A stretch of 64,000 bases of DNA from SZUA-35 sp964351995. Its GTDB lineage: Bacteria; Actinomycetota; Acidimicrobiia; Acidimicrobiales; SZUA-35. Numbering within the stretch: the first letter of the stretch is position 1; every line of letters begins with the position of its first letter. Below, in pieces: positions 1 to 8,475 of the stretch. Under the pieces are notes generated by a model. The model made no database searches. It was not told the origin of the DNA and was given only the letters and a program-made list of their open reading frames with translations. The stretch is from contig CAYGQE010000017.1 in NCBI GenBank assembly GCA_964351995.1, positions 31,973-95,972 of the forward strand, written 5' to 3'. A program made the translations under genes and the position numbers.

Positions 1-1
1 C

Positions 2-1570
2 GTCGTCTTCTTGTTGCACGGGGTTGAGGATCTTCCGCTCGCAGTGCAGGCCGTCGCTCCCCTTGTTGGGTTGGCGGTCGCCACGCTGCTGTTGCGCACC
101 GTTGGCGGCGGTATTTCAAACTCCACCTCCGACGAGTACATCAACCAGTTCCACGCCAGGAATCCGGAACTGCCAGAACGCGATCTTCTTCCCCGCATGT
201 TTGCAGGCGCCGCAACGATCGGGTCCGGCGGAGCGCTTGGGTTGGAGGGTCCGGCGATCTACACCGGCTCGGTCTTCGGACTCTCGCTTCATCAGCGGCT
301 CGACAAGTGGCTTGGCAAGGACGGCGCTCGCTTGCTCCTGACCGCCGGTGCTGCCGCAGGCGTATCGGCGATTTTCCAGACACCGGCGACAGGCGTGCTG
401 TTTGCACTCGAAGCGCCGTATCGAGACGATCTTGCTCACCGAGCATTGCTTCCAGCGCTGATTGCTTCCGCCACGAGCTTCCTGACGTACGTGTCGATGC
501 CGTTCATCAAGCAAGAGCCGTTCCTCGGCCCGATTGCTCCGGGTGACATCGGCACCGCCGAACTCGTCGGGGCGGTCGCCATTGGCGTGGGGGCCGGCTT
601 CGGTGGCCGCATCTACGCATGGATGGTGCGGAAGGCCAAGGCGGTCTCGAAAGCGCATCACCCGGTGCGCTTGGTCTTGGTTGGCGGCACGCTTCTTGGT
701 GGCCTCGCCGTGGCTTCCGACGCCATCTTCGGCGAGCCGCTCACACTTGGCCCTGGATTCAACGTGGTCGAGTGGCTGACTGACCCAGCGCGATCACTTC
801 AGCTGATCTTCATTCTGTTCTTCTTCCGGGCTGCGGCCACGATGGTCACCGTGGGTTCGGGTGGCACGGGTGGGCTCTTCATTCCACTGGCCATTCAGGG
901 TGTGCTTCTCGGGCAGATCGTGTCCTCGGCGCTCGACGCTGCCGGCCTCGACAGTGCAACGGACCGAATTTGGCCCATTCTCGGGCTCGCTGCGTTCATC
1001 GCCGCCGGCTACCGCACCCCCATTGCCGCCGTGATGTTCGTGGCAGAGTCGACCCGTGGCGCCGCTGTGGTACCTGCCCTCATCGCCTCCGCTGTGTCTC
1101 AGCTGGTGGCTGGTCGCAGCTCGGTGTCGATTGGCCAACGAGTCGAGCGACTCGGGCACCTCGAAGAGCGTTTTACGCTCCCACTCGCCGCTGCGCTGAC
1201 CACCGATGTGCTCACGGTTCCGCCAGACGCCACGCTGTCTGAGTTCGTCTGGATCCATGCTCTCGGTCGACGGGTCAGAATCGTGCCCGTTGTCGACGGC
1301 AGCACCTACCTTGGTCTGTGCTCGGTCGATGCGTGTACCGCGGTCGATCGCGATCTGTGGGAGACCACGACCGTCATGGACGTACTCGACACGACCATGC
1401 CAGCAGCCAATGCCAACTGGTCATTGCGTGACGCAGTGGCGGCCATGGAAGCTGGCGAGTCCGACATGCTGGCAGTCCTCGACGACAGCGAGTCCTTCAT
1501 CGGCGTCGTCGTCGAAGCAGAGATTGTGAAGTTGGGGGAGATTCTCGAAGAAACCGGCGGTCCGCAGTAG
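2..1570 (+). CDS. ClC-family chloride channel/antiporter with C-terminal CBS pair, 5' truncated
   Basis: Integral membrane anion channel or Cl-/H+ antiporter. The frame is open to the left edge, so the N-terminus lies outside the window; a TTG at 11 is available but would leave the family short of its first helices. The gating-glutamate motif is intact (GLEGPAIYTGS), as are the GGLFIP anion-binding motif and a GYRTPIAAV segment. The last 130 residues read as two CBS domains (LTTDVLTVPPDATLSEF and TTVMDVLDTTMPA), which usually bind nucleotides and regulate the channel. The first selectivity motif, normally GSGIP, appears as GGGIS, so the canonical Ser and Pro are both replaced. It converges on the small acidic gene at 1587-1754. 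Family assignment is firm; ion selectivity is not. Confidence 0.9.
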   Translation, partial: VVFLLHGVEDLPLAVQAVAPLVGLAVATLLLRTVGGGISNSTSDEYINQFHARNPELPERDLLPRMFAGAATIGSGGALGLEGPAIYTGSVFGLSLHQRLDKWLGKDGARLLLTAGAAAGVSAIFQTPATGVLFALEAPYRDDLAHRALLPALIASATSFLTYVSMPFIKQEPFLGPIAPGDIGTAELVGAVAIGVGAGFGGRIYAWMVRKAKAVSKAHHPVRLVLVGGTLLGGLAVASDAIFGEPLTLGPGFNVVEWLTDPARSLQLIFILFFFRAAATMVTVGSGGTGGLFIPLAIQGVLLGQIVSSALDAAGLDSATDRIWPILGLAAFIAAGYRTPIAAVMFVAESTRGAAVVPALIASAVSQLVAGRSSVSIGQRVERLGHLEERFTLPLAAALTTDVLTVPPDATLSEFVWIHALGRRVRIVPVVDGSTYLGLCSVDACTAVDRDLWETTTVMDVLDTTMPAANANWSLRDAVAAMEAGESDMLAVLDDSESFIGVVVEAEIVKLGEILEETGGPQ

Positions 1571-1586
1571 CGAAACGGCCACGACG

Positions 1587-1754
1587 TCAGTCGTCGTATT
1601 CGTCGTCCTCGTCGAAGGCAGTTGCTGCTTCCTGGGTGACGGGGAGATCGAAGGGGTCTTCATCGATGCGGTCCATGAGCGAATCGATGTCGTCATGGCT
1701 GGTTTGCTTGAGTTGCCGAGCCTCTTCGTATCGGCGGTGGCGCCCTTTTTTCAC
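1587..1754 (-). CDS. small acidic hypothetical protein (55 aa)
   Basis: Unrecognised small protein. The N-terminus is strongly basic (KKGRHRRYEEARQLK) and the C-terminus is almost all Asp and Glu (FDEDDEYDD). I chose the GTG at 1754 because a perfect Shine-Dalgarno AGGAG sits 6 bases upstream (1761-1765); an upstream ATG at 1814 would bury that site in the coding region. No membrane segment or cysteine. It lies downstream of rnd in the same direction, 150 bases after it. The split charge resembles small actinobacterial nucleic-acid- or ribosome-associated proteins, but no function can be assigned. Confidence 0.6.
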   Translation of the reverse strand: MKKGRHRRYEEARQLKQTSHDDIDSLMDRIDEDPFDLPVTQEAATAFDEDDEYDD

Positions 1755-1760
1755 GGGACA

Positions 1761-1765
1761 CTCCT
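1761..1765 (-). promoter_or_regulatory. Shine-Dalgarno AGGAG deciding a GTG start
   Basis: AGGAG on the minus strand, 6 bases before the GTG at 1754. It stands out because most genes here have leaderless promoters and no ribosome-binding site. Confidence 0.6.
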
Positions 1766-1904
1766 GAAAATCGTTGGCCGGTGGAGAGTCATCCCCGATG
1801 GCAGTGAAGGACAAGTCTACGCCGAACCCAGGGTTGCGGCGAACCGGTCGGATGGACTTTTTCGAATGGTTCGTCTCGCTGGGACCAGAATCGGCGGCAA
1901 ACGG

Positions 1905-3074
1905 TCATCGCAAGGCTTGGTGAGACCGAGCTTCGAGCACCAGGCGGCCCTCGGAATCAAACGCAACTGCGGCGTCGCCGCCCACGAGCTGTCGAATCGG
2001 CTCGCCAACCAGATCGGCTCGCCAGCCTTCGAGAAGTCGGCAGTCGTCGTTCTTGCTGAGCAAGGCCTCGACGTCAGAGCGGGTGGCCAGGAGGGCAGGA
2101 TCGAGTCGATGATCTCGCGCCAGCTGAGAGATCCACGCGGTGACGAGCGTGACGACGGGGCGCAGTTCTTTTGGAAGCTCCGGCCGGCGGCTCGATGGTG
2201 CGGGGTCGGGCGCGTTCAGGCCCTCTTGGATGGCAGCAAAGATCTCTTCATCGGCGCCGTTTCGGATGTGACGACTGTCGACACCACGCAGATCGAGCAA
2301 CTGCTTCTGGGTGGTCGGTGCTTTCTGGGCAATGGTCACCACCGCCATGTCAGGAAGCACTTGGCGCACGGGAATGTCGATGTCAGCGGCCTTGCGTTCT
2401 CTCCATGCGGCAATCGCGGTCGCCACCTTCGCCTGTTTCGATTTGAGCGAGCGAGCCTCTTTGATGCGAGCGACAGCCTCCTCGGGAGCGCGACGTGTGC
2501 GGGGCTTGCACCGCATCAGCTCGGATTCCTCCTCCGCCCAGGCCAGCCGACCGAGTTCGTTCAGCTCGGCGCTGAGGAGGTCGGTGAGTTGGAGCAGGTT
2601 GTCGACATCGCCAGCGGCATAGGTGAGTTGATTGTCAGTCAAGGGTCGGCGGAGCCAGTCAGTGAGACGATCACCCTTGGCCAAGTTGATGTTGAGATAC
2701 TTGTCGAGCAACGACGCGAGCGAACCACTCGACACGCCGAGGAAGCCAGCAGCGATCTGGGTGTCAAACACCTTTTGGGGCACGGTGCCACAGGCCAACT
2801 CGAGGACTTCGAGGTCTTGGACACCGGCATGCAAGACACAGATGGCATCGCTGTCGAGGATCTTGGAAAAGGGAGCGAGGTCGAGCGCCAGCGGGTCGAC
2901 GAGGATCACCGATGGTTCGTCATCATCGAGTTCGTACCAGGCGATCTGTACCAAGGCCACCTGCGGGAAGTAGGTCCGCTCTCGGTGGAATTCGGTGTCG
3001 AGGGCATAACGATCCACCGAGGCCAGGGTCTCGATGACCTCGGCGAATTCGGCTTGATCGGTGATCAGACGCAT
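1905..3074 (-). CDS. rnd: ribonuclease D
   Basis: 3'-to-5' exoribonuclease for tRNA and stable-RNA 3'-end processing. The DEDDy exonuclease domain is complete: D26 and E28 in ALDTEFHRE, D87 in LHAGVQDLEVL, then Y152 and D156 in LTYAAGDVDNL. The C-terminal half carries HRDC-like helical segments (residues about 210-370), as in RNase D rather than a stand-alone exonuclease domain; length 389 aa is normal. The ATG at 3074 is supported by a leaderless promoter, TAGGCT at 3081-3086, which overlaps the end of mobA. It can therefore be transcribed separately from the pyk-DUF3151-mobA genes upstream. Confidence 0.95.
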   Translation of the reverse strand: MRLITDQAEFAEVIETLASVDRYALDTEFHRERTYFPQVALVQIAWYELDDDEPSVILVDPLALDLAPFSKILDSDAICVLHAGVQDLEVLELACGTVPQKVFDTQIAAGFLGVSSGSLASLLDKYLNINLAKGDRLTDWLRRPLTDNQLTYAAGDVDNLLQLTDLLSAELNELGRLAWAEEESELMRCKPRTRRAPEEAVARIKEARSLKSKQAKVATAIAAWRERKAADIDIPVRQVLPDMAVVTIAQKAPTTQKQLLDLRGVDSRHIRNGADEEIFAAIQEGLNAPDPAPSSRRPELPKELRPVVTLVTAWISQLARDHRLDPALLATRSDVEALLSKNDDCRLLEGWRADLVGEPIRQLVGGDAAVAFDSEGRLVLEARSHQALR

Positions 3075-3080
3075 GTGGTG

Positions 3081-3086
3081 AGCCTA
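3081..3086 (-). promoter_or_regulatory. leaderless -10 element for rnd
   Basis: TAGGCT, 6 bases, then the ATG of rnd. The TAG is also the mobA stop codon. No clear -35. Confidence 0.55.
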
Positions 3087-3686
3087 CGCCCCCGAGGGCT
3101 CGGGATCGGCCATGTCCGCCCGAGTGCCCCAGAGTTCGACAAGTGTTGCCGCGTCGTCGGCATCCCGGAGTTGGTCAGCTGGGACTTCGACTGCCTTGAC
3201 CGGACCGAGCCTGAGCAAGTGTCGATAGCGACGCTCGCCTGCTCGAATGCTGCCGTGCAGTGATCGGGCCCAGCTCGCTGGCCAACAACCGAGACTGACG
3301 TGTGGCTCACCGTCGACCGTGGCCACAACGGCGGTGTCCGGAGCACTCGGGTCGATTGCTTGGATCAGTGTGGTGAACGCCTCGGGGCTGACGAGGGGGA
3401 GGTCACACGTCGCTGTGACGATCCAGCCCCGCTTTGCGAAGGTCGCAGCAGTCGCTACTGCTGCGAGCGGACCTTGACCCGGATAGCGATCGGCGACGGT
3501 CGGAACGGTCAGAACACCCGTGCTGCCACCGATGGCGACGATGGGATCGATCAACGCGCCGCGCATGGCGGCAAGCACATGGGGACCGATCACCGCCGCC
3601 TTGTCCCGCCCATCGAAGCGGCGACTGGCGCCACCCACGAGAATGGCGCCGAGGATGTCGGGCGTTACAGGTCGGCTGGTGGCCAC
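3084..3686 (-). CDS. mobA: molybdenum cofactor guanylyltransferase-like protein
   Basis: Nucleotidyltransferase of the MobA/GlmU fold, predicted to attach GMP to molybdopterin in the cytoplasm. The signature is near the N-terminus (ILVGGASRRFDGRDKA), followed by VVAIGG and the metal-binding CDLPLVSPE segment; 200 aa is the usual MobA length. Its start overlaps the end of the DUF3151 gene by 22 bases, implying translational coupling in a pyk-DUF3151-mobA transcript. No other molybdenum cofactor gene is nearby, so a related NTP-transferase role cannot be excluded. Confidence 0.85.
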   Translation of the reverse strand: MATSRPVTPDILGAILVGGASRRFDGRDKAAVIGPHVLAAMRGALIDPIVAIGGSTGVLTVPTVADRYPGQGPLAAVATAATFAKRGWIVTATCDLPLVSPEAFTTLIQAIDPSAPDTAVVATVDGEPHVSLGCWPASWARSLHGSIRAGERRYRHLLRLGPVKAVEVPADQLRDADDAATLVELWGTRADMADPEPSGA

Positions 3687-4102
3687 GAGGGATCGAGTTG
3701 ACGAAGAAACAGTGCACAGCGTTCGTCCTCGTCGGCCTCACCAATGTCGGCAGCCGTGGACTGCAGCCCAGCGAGCGCCCGGAGGAAGCCGCGATTGGTT
3801 GGGTGCTCCCATCGAACGAAGCCGGAGCCTCGCCAGCCGTTCTGTCGAAGGGTGTCGAGGCCGCGGTGGTAGCCGACTCGGAATGCTGCGTACCGCTCGA
3901 TCGGATGACGGCCGAGTTCGCCGAGGCGAGCCCAACCATCGATGAAGCGGGGCGCAGCGGCGACGACTTCGGACACGGCGTCACGGCGTGCGTCGAGGTC
4001 GTCGATGGCCAACGCTGCATCGAGCGCAGCGGCGGCTTCGGGGAACAGAACGGGCAAGACGGTTTCGGGTGGTCCGCTACGTGAGAGGCCGATTTCGGTC
4101 AT
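3665..4102 (-). CDS. DUF3151 family protein
   Basis: Actinobacterial conserved protein of unknown function. Family hallmarks include LPVLFPEA near the start, the central AFRVGYHRGLDTLRQNGWRG segment, EHPTNRGFLRALAGLQ and the C-terminal IGEADEDERCALFLRQLDP. 145 aa, soluble, helical. An AAGGA Shine-Dalgarno lies about 8 bases before the ATG. It is 39 bases downstream of pyk and overlaps mobA; in mycobacteria this family also sits next to glycolytic genes, so a link to central carbon metabolism is plausible but unproven. Confidence 0.85.
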   Translation of the reverse strand: MTEIGLSRSGPPETVLPVLFPEAAAALDAALAIDDLDARRDAVSEVVAAAPRFIDGWARLGELGRHPIERYAAFRVGYHRGLDTLRQNGWRGSGFVRWEHPTNRGFLRALAGLQSTAADIGEADEDERCALFLRQLDPSWPPADL

Positions 4103-4141
4103 GAGAGGAGTCCTTGGTTGAGTCGCGAAGGAATGACGAGG

Positions 4142-5569
4142 CTACGGGCAGCGTGCCATGCGGAGGGTGTCGGTTGCCCCGGCGGTGGCTGAGCTGCCAC
4201 CAAGAACGGCAACGATCTCTCCGCTGCGGATGAGACCCTGTGCCTTGGCCACGTCGAGGACGTGGCGTACGACCTCGGTGTTGTCGCCGATGTAGTCGAT
4301 GCCGATTGGCGTGGCCCCCCAACTCATCGTGAGCTGGCGAACTGTGCGCGGTTCAGGGCTGAAGCCGAGAATCTGCGCTTGGGGTCGGAAACGAGCCATG
4401 GCACGAACCGTGAAGCCAGACCGCGAGATGCACATGATGGTCTTGGCGCCCATCTCGGCGGCGGCACGCCAGGTGGCGAGCGTCATGACATCGGTGACCG
4501 CAGAATCGAGGCTCTGCGGTTCGTTCATTCGGTCCCTGCGAATCGTGTGGGCCCAGCCGTCGTAGTCGAACTCTTCATCGGCGCGTTCTGCGATTCGAGC
4601 CATGGTGGCGACAACGTGGGCGGGGTCGCCACCGACTGCAGTCTCTCCGGAGAGCATCACAGCCGAGGTGCCGTCGAAGACGGCGTTGGCCACGTCAGAT
4701 GCTTCTGCTCGAGTCGGTGACGGCGATGTGATCATGCTCTCGAGCATTTGTGTGGCGGTGATGGCGGGACGACCGAGGGCGATACAGCGCTCGATGATTT
4801 CTTTCTGGAGGTGCGGAAGCTCCTCGATCGGCATCTCCGAGCCCAGATCCCCACGAGCGACCATGACCGCTCCGGATGCGGTGATGATTCCATCAAGGTT
4901 CTCCACTGCGGCGCGGGTCTCGATCTTGGCGACGACGAGAGGCCCTCGTGGTGCCGGCTCGAGACCAACTCGGCGAATGTCGTGAGCGGAGCGCACGAAC
5001 GAAACCGCAACGAAGTCGACGTCGACATCGACGAAGGCATCCAGCAGACGAAGATCCTCCGGCGTTGGTGTGCTCATCTGGAGGCGATCCGAGGGAATGT
5101 GCAGCCCCGGTCGGCCCTGCGTGGAGCCGCCGAAGACGACTCGAGCGCTCAGCGCATCGCCGGTACTGCCGGTGACCTCGACTTGGATCGCGCCGTCGCC
5201 AACACTGAGTCGGTCACCCGGCAACACATCGGTCAGCAGCGAGTCGTAGTCGACGAACAGCCGCTTCGCCGTTGAGGTCTCGTTGCCCGGTTGGAGCAGG
5301 AGCTCGGTTCCGACATCGAGCTGGGTCGGAGCGTCGAACTTCCCGAGACGAACTTTGGGGCCGGGGAGGTCAGCCAGAATGCCGATGGGGCGCCCCACGG
5401 TCTCGCTGATCTTGCGGATGCGATGGAACCGTTCGAGGCTGTCTTCGAGGGTCCCGTGCGACAAGTTGAGGCGCGCGACGTCCATGCCGGCCTCGATCAT
5501 GTCTTTGAGAACACCTTCGTCGTCAGACGCTGGGCCGATGGTTGCAATGATCTTCGTTCGCCTTGTCAC
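4142..5569 (-). CDS. pyk: pyruvate kinase
   Basis: Converts phosphoenolpyruvate and ADP to pyruvate and ATP, the last step of glycolysis. The N-terminal barrel start is diagnostic (TKIIATIGPASDD, then DVARLNLSHG). ADLPGPKVR marks the inserted B domain, KIETRAAVENLDGI and VMVARGDLGSEMP carry the catalytic lysine and metal ligands, and TATQMLESMI follows. The C-terminal allosteric domain is present; 475 aa is normal. The GTG at 5569 is preceded by TAGCCT and 7 bases, a leaderless promoter overlapping the divergent one for the phosphatase gene. First gene of the pyk-DUF3151-mobA run. Confidence 0.97.
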   Translation of the reverse strand: MTRRTKIIATIGPASDDEGVLKDMIEAGMDVARLNLSHGTLEDSLERFHRIRKISETVGRPIGILADLPGPKVRLGKFDAPTQLDVGTELLLQPGNETSTAKRLFVDYDSLLTDVLPGDRLSVGDGAIQVEVTGSTGDALSARVVFGGSTQGRPGLHIPSDRLQMSTPTPEDLRLLDAFVDVDVDFVAVSFVRSAHDIRRVGLEPAPRGPLVVAKIETRAAVENLDGIITASGAVMVARGDLGSEMPIEELPHLQKEIIERCIALGRPAITATQMLESMITSPSPTRAEASDVANAVFDGTSAVMLSGETAVGGDPAHVVATMARIAERADEEFDYDGWAHTIRRDRMNEPQSLDSAVTDVMTLATWRAAAEMGAKTIMCISRSGFTVRAMARFRPQAQILGFSPEPRTVRQLTMSWGATPIGIDYIGDNTEVVRHVLDVAKAQGLIRSGEIVAVLGGSSATAGATDTLRMARCP

Positions 5570-5576
5570 GCGGCCG

Positions 5577-5586
5577 AGGCTACCGT
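5577..5586. promoter_or_regulatory. overlapping divergent -10 elements, pyk / phosphoglycerate-mutase family gene
   Basis: The minus strand reads TAGCCT (5577-5582) then 7 bases to the GTG of pyk; the plus strand reads TACCGT (5581-5586) then 9 bases to the ATG at 5596. The two hexamers share their TA, so polymerase cannot occupy both at once. Confidence 0.55.
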
Positions 5587-5595
5587 CCCCCGCCT

Positions 5596-6195
5596 ATGGA
5601 GCTGATCATCATTCGACATGGCCGTCCCGAACGCATTGAAACCCCAGACGGCGAGGTGCCTGACCCTGCACTGACTGACGTGGGCCATCAGCAAGCTCTC
5701 GCCATGGCGGAGTGGATGAAGGCCGAGCATCTCGATGCCATTTATGCCTCGCCGATGGTGCGAGCTCGTGAGACCTCAGCCCCGCTCGAATCCGCCTTCG
5801 AGATGAAAGCAACTGTTGTTCCTGGCGTGCGCGAGTTTCATGACGGCGAGTCGGCCTACATCCCGGTGGAGGAAATGAAAGCCGACAAGGAAGCGTGGAA
5901 GGCCTACCTCGCTGAAAACGAGAACATGACTCGAGACGACTTCCGGGCCGAGGTGCTCGAGTCGCTGAACGAGATCACCGCCTCCAACCGCGGCAAGAAG
6001 GTGGCGGTGGTGTGTCACGGCGGCGTGATCAACACTTATGCCGCCGACGTACTCGGCCTTGGCGGAGCGATGTTCTTCAACCCGCACTACGCCAGCATCA
6101 ATCGCTTCATGGTCGCGTCGTCGGGAGAGCGTTCGGTTGTCAGCCTGAACGATTGTGGCCACTTGCGCTCCAATCCCAGCCTGCTTCTCTACTAG
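5596..6195 (+). CDS. histidine phosphatase (phosphoglycerate mutase superfamily)
   Basis: Phosphohydrolase or mutase of the histidine phosphatase fold. The RHG phospho-acceptor motif is at residues 7-9 (MELIIIRHGRP) and the second catalytic His is in VAVVCHGGVINTY; PALTDVGHQQA is typical. 199 aa from the ATG at 5596; an in-frame upstream start at 5563 would add 11 residues that do not fit the family and would cross the promoter. Substrate cannot be told from sequence. Six bases ahead of the PLP enzyme gene, so the two are probably co-transcribed. Confidence 0.9.
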   Translation: MELIIIRHGRPERIETPDGEVPDPALTDVGHQQALAMAEWMKAEHLDAIYASPMVRARETSAPLESAFEMKATVVPGVREFHDGESAYIPVEEMKADKEAWKAYLAENENMTRDDFRAEVLESLNEITASNRGKKVAVVCHGGVINTYAADVLGLGGAMFFNPHYASINRFMVASSGERSVVSLNDCGHLRSNPSLLLY

Positions 6196-6201
6196 CCAAC
6201 C

Positions 6202-7209
6202 ATGCTTGATCATTTGCCCCGGTCGAGCTTGGCCACGCTGCCGACGGCGCTCGAGCGCGGCCCGGAACTGCCCGGGGGTGCTCGTTTGTGGGTCAAGCGC
6301 GACGACTTGACGGGTCTCGGTGGCGGAGGGAACAAGGCCCGCAAACTCGAATTCCTATGTGGAGCGGCCGTTGCGGCAGGTGCCACGGCGTTGGTGACCG
6401 TCGGCGCAGCGCAGTCCAACCACTGCCGGATGACGGCGGCAGCTGGCGCAGTCCTCGGTCTGGACGTACACCTCGTGTTGTCTGGCGAGGCTCCAGGCCG
6501 GGGCGAAGCATCCGGCAACCAGCTGCTTTCTGGGCTGTTCGGAGCGCAACTCCACCACACCGGGCTCGATGAGAACGAATGGCGTGCGTTGGAGGACGTC
6601 AGGGCAGACCTCACCGCCGATCTTGAAGCTGATCAAAGAAGGCCGTACTCGATCCCGATCGGTGGCAGTACGGCGGTCGGGGCACTCGGTTATGCCAATG
6701 CGTTCATCGAGTTGATCGATCAAACCGATGCCGCCGGTATCGACCCGAGCGTTGTGGTGTTCACATCATCGAGCGGCGGCACCCACGCCGGACTCATTGC
6801 TGGCCGGCGTGTGCTCGAGGCTTCGGGCCGGTCCGTGCCTGATGTGGTTGCGATCGGCGTGGCAAAGGGCATCAACCATGGCCAGCGGTTCGTCGCTGGC
6901 TTGGTTGACCAGACGCTCGGGTTACTGGCCCCTGACCAGACCTGGACCGAGACTGGCGAGGCCGAAATCGACATCGACCCGACGTGGTTGGGCGACGATT
7001 ACGCGATTCCTACCCCGGCTGGGGACGCCGCCATCAAGTGGGCGGCATCCCGCGGGGGTTGGCTCATGGACCGTACCTATAGCGGCAAGGGACTCTCGGG
7101 CCTTCTTGGCCTGGCCCAAGCTGGGCGCTTCGAGCCAGGCGCCGATGTGGTGTTCATCCACACCGGCGGATGGCCAGCGATGTTTGCCGCCGACGGCACA
7201 CCGGTCTGA
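6202..7209 (+). CDS. D-cysteine desulfhydrase / ACC-deaminase family PLP enzyme
   Basis: Fold-type II PLP enzyme. The PLP lysine is K45 in GGGGNKARKLEF, the substrate-carboxylate segment is VGAAQSNHCRM, and the phosphate-cradle glycine loop is FTSSSGGTHAGL. VKRDDLTGLGGGG is highly typical of D-cysteine desulfhydrase and of 1-aminocyclopropane-1-carboxylate deaminase. Expected chemistry is alpha,beta-elimination from D-cysteine or related amino acids to give pyruvate, ammonia and sulfide. 335 aa is normal. Deaminase versus desulfhydrase activity cannot be settled here. Confidence 0.88.
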   Translation: MLDHLPRSSLATLPTALERGPELPGGARLWVKRDDLTGLGGGGNKARKLEFLCGAAVAAGATALVTVGAAQSNHCRMTAAAGAVLGLDVHLVLSGEAPGRGEASGNQLLSGLFGAQLHHTGLDENEWRALEDVRADLTADLEADQRRPYSIPIGGSTAVGALGYANAFIELIDQTDAAGIDPSVVVFTSSSGGTHAGLIAGRRVLEASGRSVPDVVAIGVAKGINHGQRFVAGLVDQTLGLLAPDQTWTETGEAEIDIDPTWLGDDYAIPTPAGDAAIKWAASRGGWLMDRTYSGKGLSGLLGLAQAGRFEPGADVVFIHTGGWPAMFAADGTPV

Positions 7210-7221
7210 CCGGAACCAGCG

Positions 7222-8409
7222 CTAGCTCCGGGGAACTTCGCTCCACGACATTTCCTTGTCGGTCCGGACGTCGCCGGGCAGACCCAAGACACGCTCGCCG
7301 AGGATGTTCTTCATGACTTCGGTGGTGCCGCCTTCGATGGAGTTGGCTCGGCTGCGCAAGAAGGCCTTCTGTGGCGACGAGAACGCCATCGAGGTTTCTG
7401 GCTGATCCAAGTCGTAGGTGCCGTACAGCATTCCCTCGGCACCCATGAGGTTCATGGTGAACGAGTAGATGTCCTTGTTGAGATCGGCCGATGCCATCTT
7501 GCCGACCGAGCCTTCGGGTCCGGGCACTCCGGACTTACGGTTCTGCGATGCCCGGATGTTGGTGAGACGGTGCACCTCGGACCGCACCCACAGCTTCATG
7601 AACTCATCGCGCTCTTCGGCGGTGGACTCACCAGCGAGCAGTTCCTTCTGTGCCACCGCAATGGGGCCGGAACCCTTGGGAGGAACGGTGCCCCCAATGG
7701 ACACCCGCTCGTTCATCAGCGTGGTGAGCGACACTCGCCAGCCTTCGCCCATGTCGCCGAGGCGCTCGGCGTCGGGCACACGGGCATCAGTGAAGTAGAC
7801 CTCGTTGAACTCGGCTTCGCCGGTCATTTGGCGCAGCGGACGCACTTCGACGCCTTCCTGCTCCATGTCGATGATGAAGTAGGTCATGCCCTTGTGCTTG
7901 GGCTGATCGGGGTCGGTCCTCGCCACGAGCATGCCCCACTTGGCCAGATGGGCGAGGGTGGTCCAGACCTTCTGGCCGTTGACAATCCACTCGTCGCCGT
8001 CTCGTTCGGCCTTACAGGCAAGCCCCGCAACGTCGGAGCCAGCACCTGGTTCGGAGAAAAGCTGGCACCACACCTCTTCGCCAGTGAACAGCGGGCGGAG
8101 GTACCGGGTTTTCTGCGCCTCGGTTCCGTGCGACATCACCGTTGGCGCCCCCATGCCGTAACCGATCGGGTTGCGGTAGTACGGGCTGGGAGCACCAGCG
8201 TCGGCCAGCGTCTTGTTGATCACGGTTTGCAGGTTCGGGGCCAAGCCGAGGCCGCCCTCGCCTTCTGGGAAATGCACCCAGGCAAGGCCAGCGTCGAACT
8301 GTGCTCCAAGGAAGTCGGTAGCGGAGACGGTTGTTGGATCGTGGGCCGCGAGGAGGACGGCGCAGCGGTCAGTGACGTCTTGGGTGAGATCTGTTGTGAC
8401 AGCGGTCAT
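7222..8409 (-). CDS. acyl-CoA dehydrogenase
   Basis: FAD-dependent alpha,beta-dehydrogenation of acyl-CoA thioesters. Motifs: LFSEPGAGSDVAGL (FAD and substrate loop), VNGQKVWTTLAHLAKWGML, and the C-terminal SRANSIEGGTTEVMKNILGERVLGLP. 395 aa from the ATG at 8409; the frame extends 17 codons upstream but TACGAT at 8418-8423, 8 bases before this ATG, fits a leaderless start. Similar to the actinobacterial FadE proteins that act on branched or cyclic acyl chains. Convergent with the PLP enzyme gene, 12 bases apart. Confidence 0.93.
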   Translation of the reverse strand: MTAVTTDLTQDVTDRCAVLLAAHDPTTVSATDFLGAQFDAGLAWVHFPEGEGGLGLAPNLQTVINKTLADAGAPSPYYRNPIGYGMGAPTVMSHGTEAQKTRYLRPLFTGEEVWCQLFSEPGAGSDVAGLACKAERDGDEWIVNGQKVWTTLAHLAKWGMLVARTDPDQPKHKGMTYFIIDMEQEGVEVRPLRQMTGEAEFNEVYFTDARVPDAERLGDMGEGWRVSLTTLMNERVSIGGTVPPKGSGPIAVAQKELLAGESTAEERDEFMKLWVRSEVHRLTNIRASQNRKSGVPGPEGSVGKMASADLNKDIYSFTMNLMGAEGMLYGTYDLDQPETSMAFSSPQKAFLRSRANSIEGGTTEVMKNILGERVLGLPGDVRTDKEMSWSEVPRS

Positions 8410-8475
8410 GGCGGCAGATCGTAGATGGGCAACGCGATCTGCGACCAATCGCCGGTTCATCGACCGACGCGACGG

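Noticed and set aside
1695..3263. 522-codon plus-strand frame
   Set aside because: It is antisense to RNase D and MobA, whose motifs are unambiguous; the translation has no recognisable domain.
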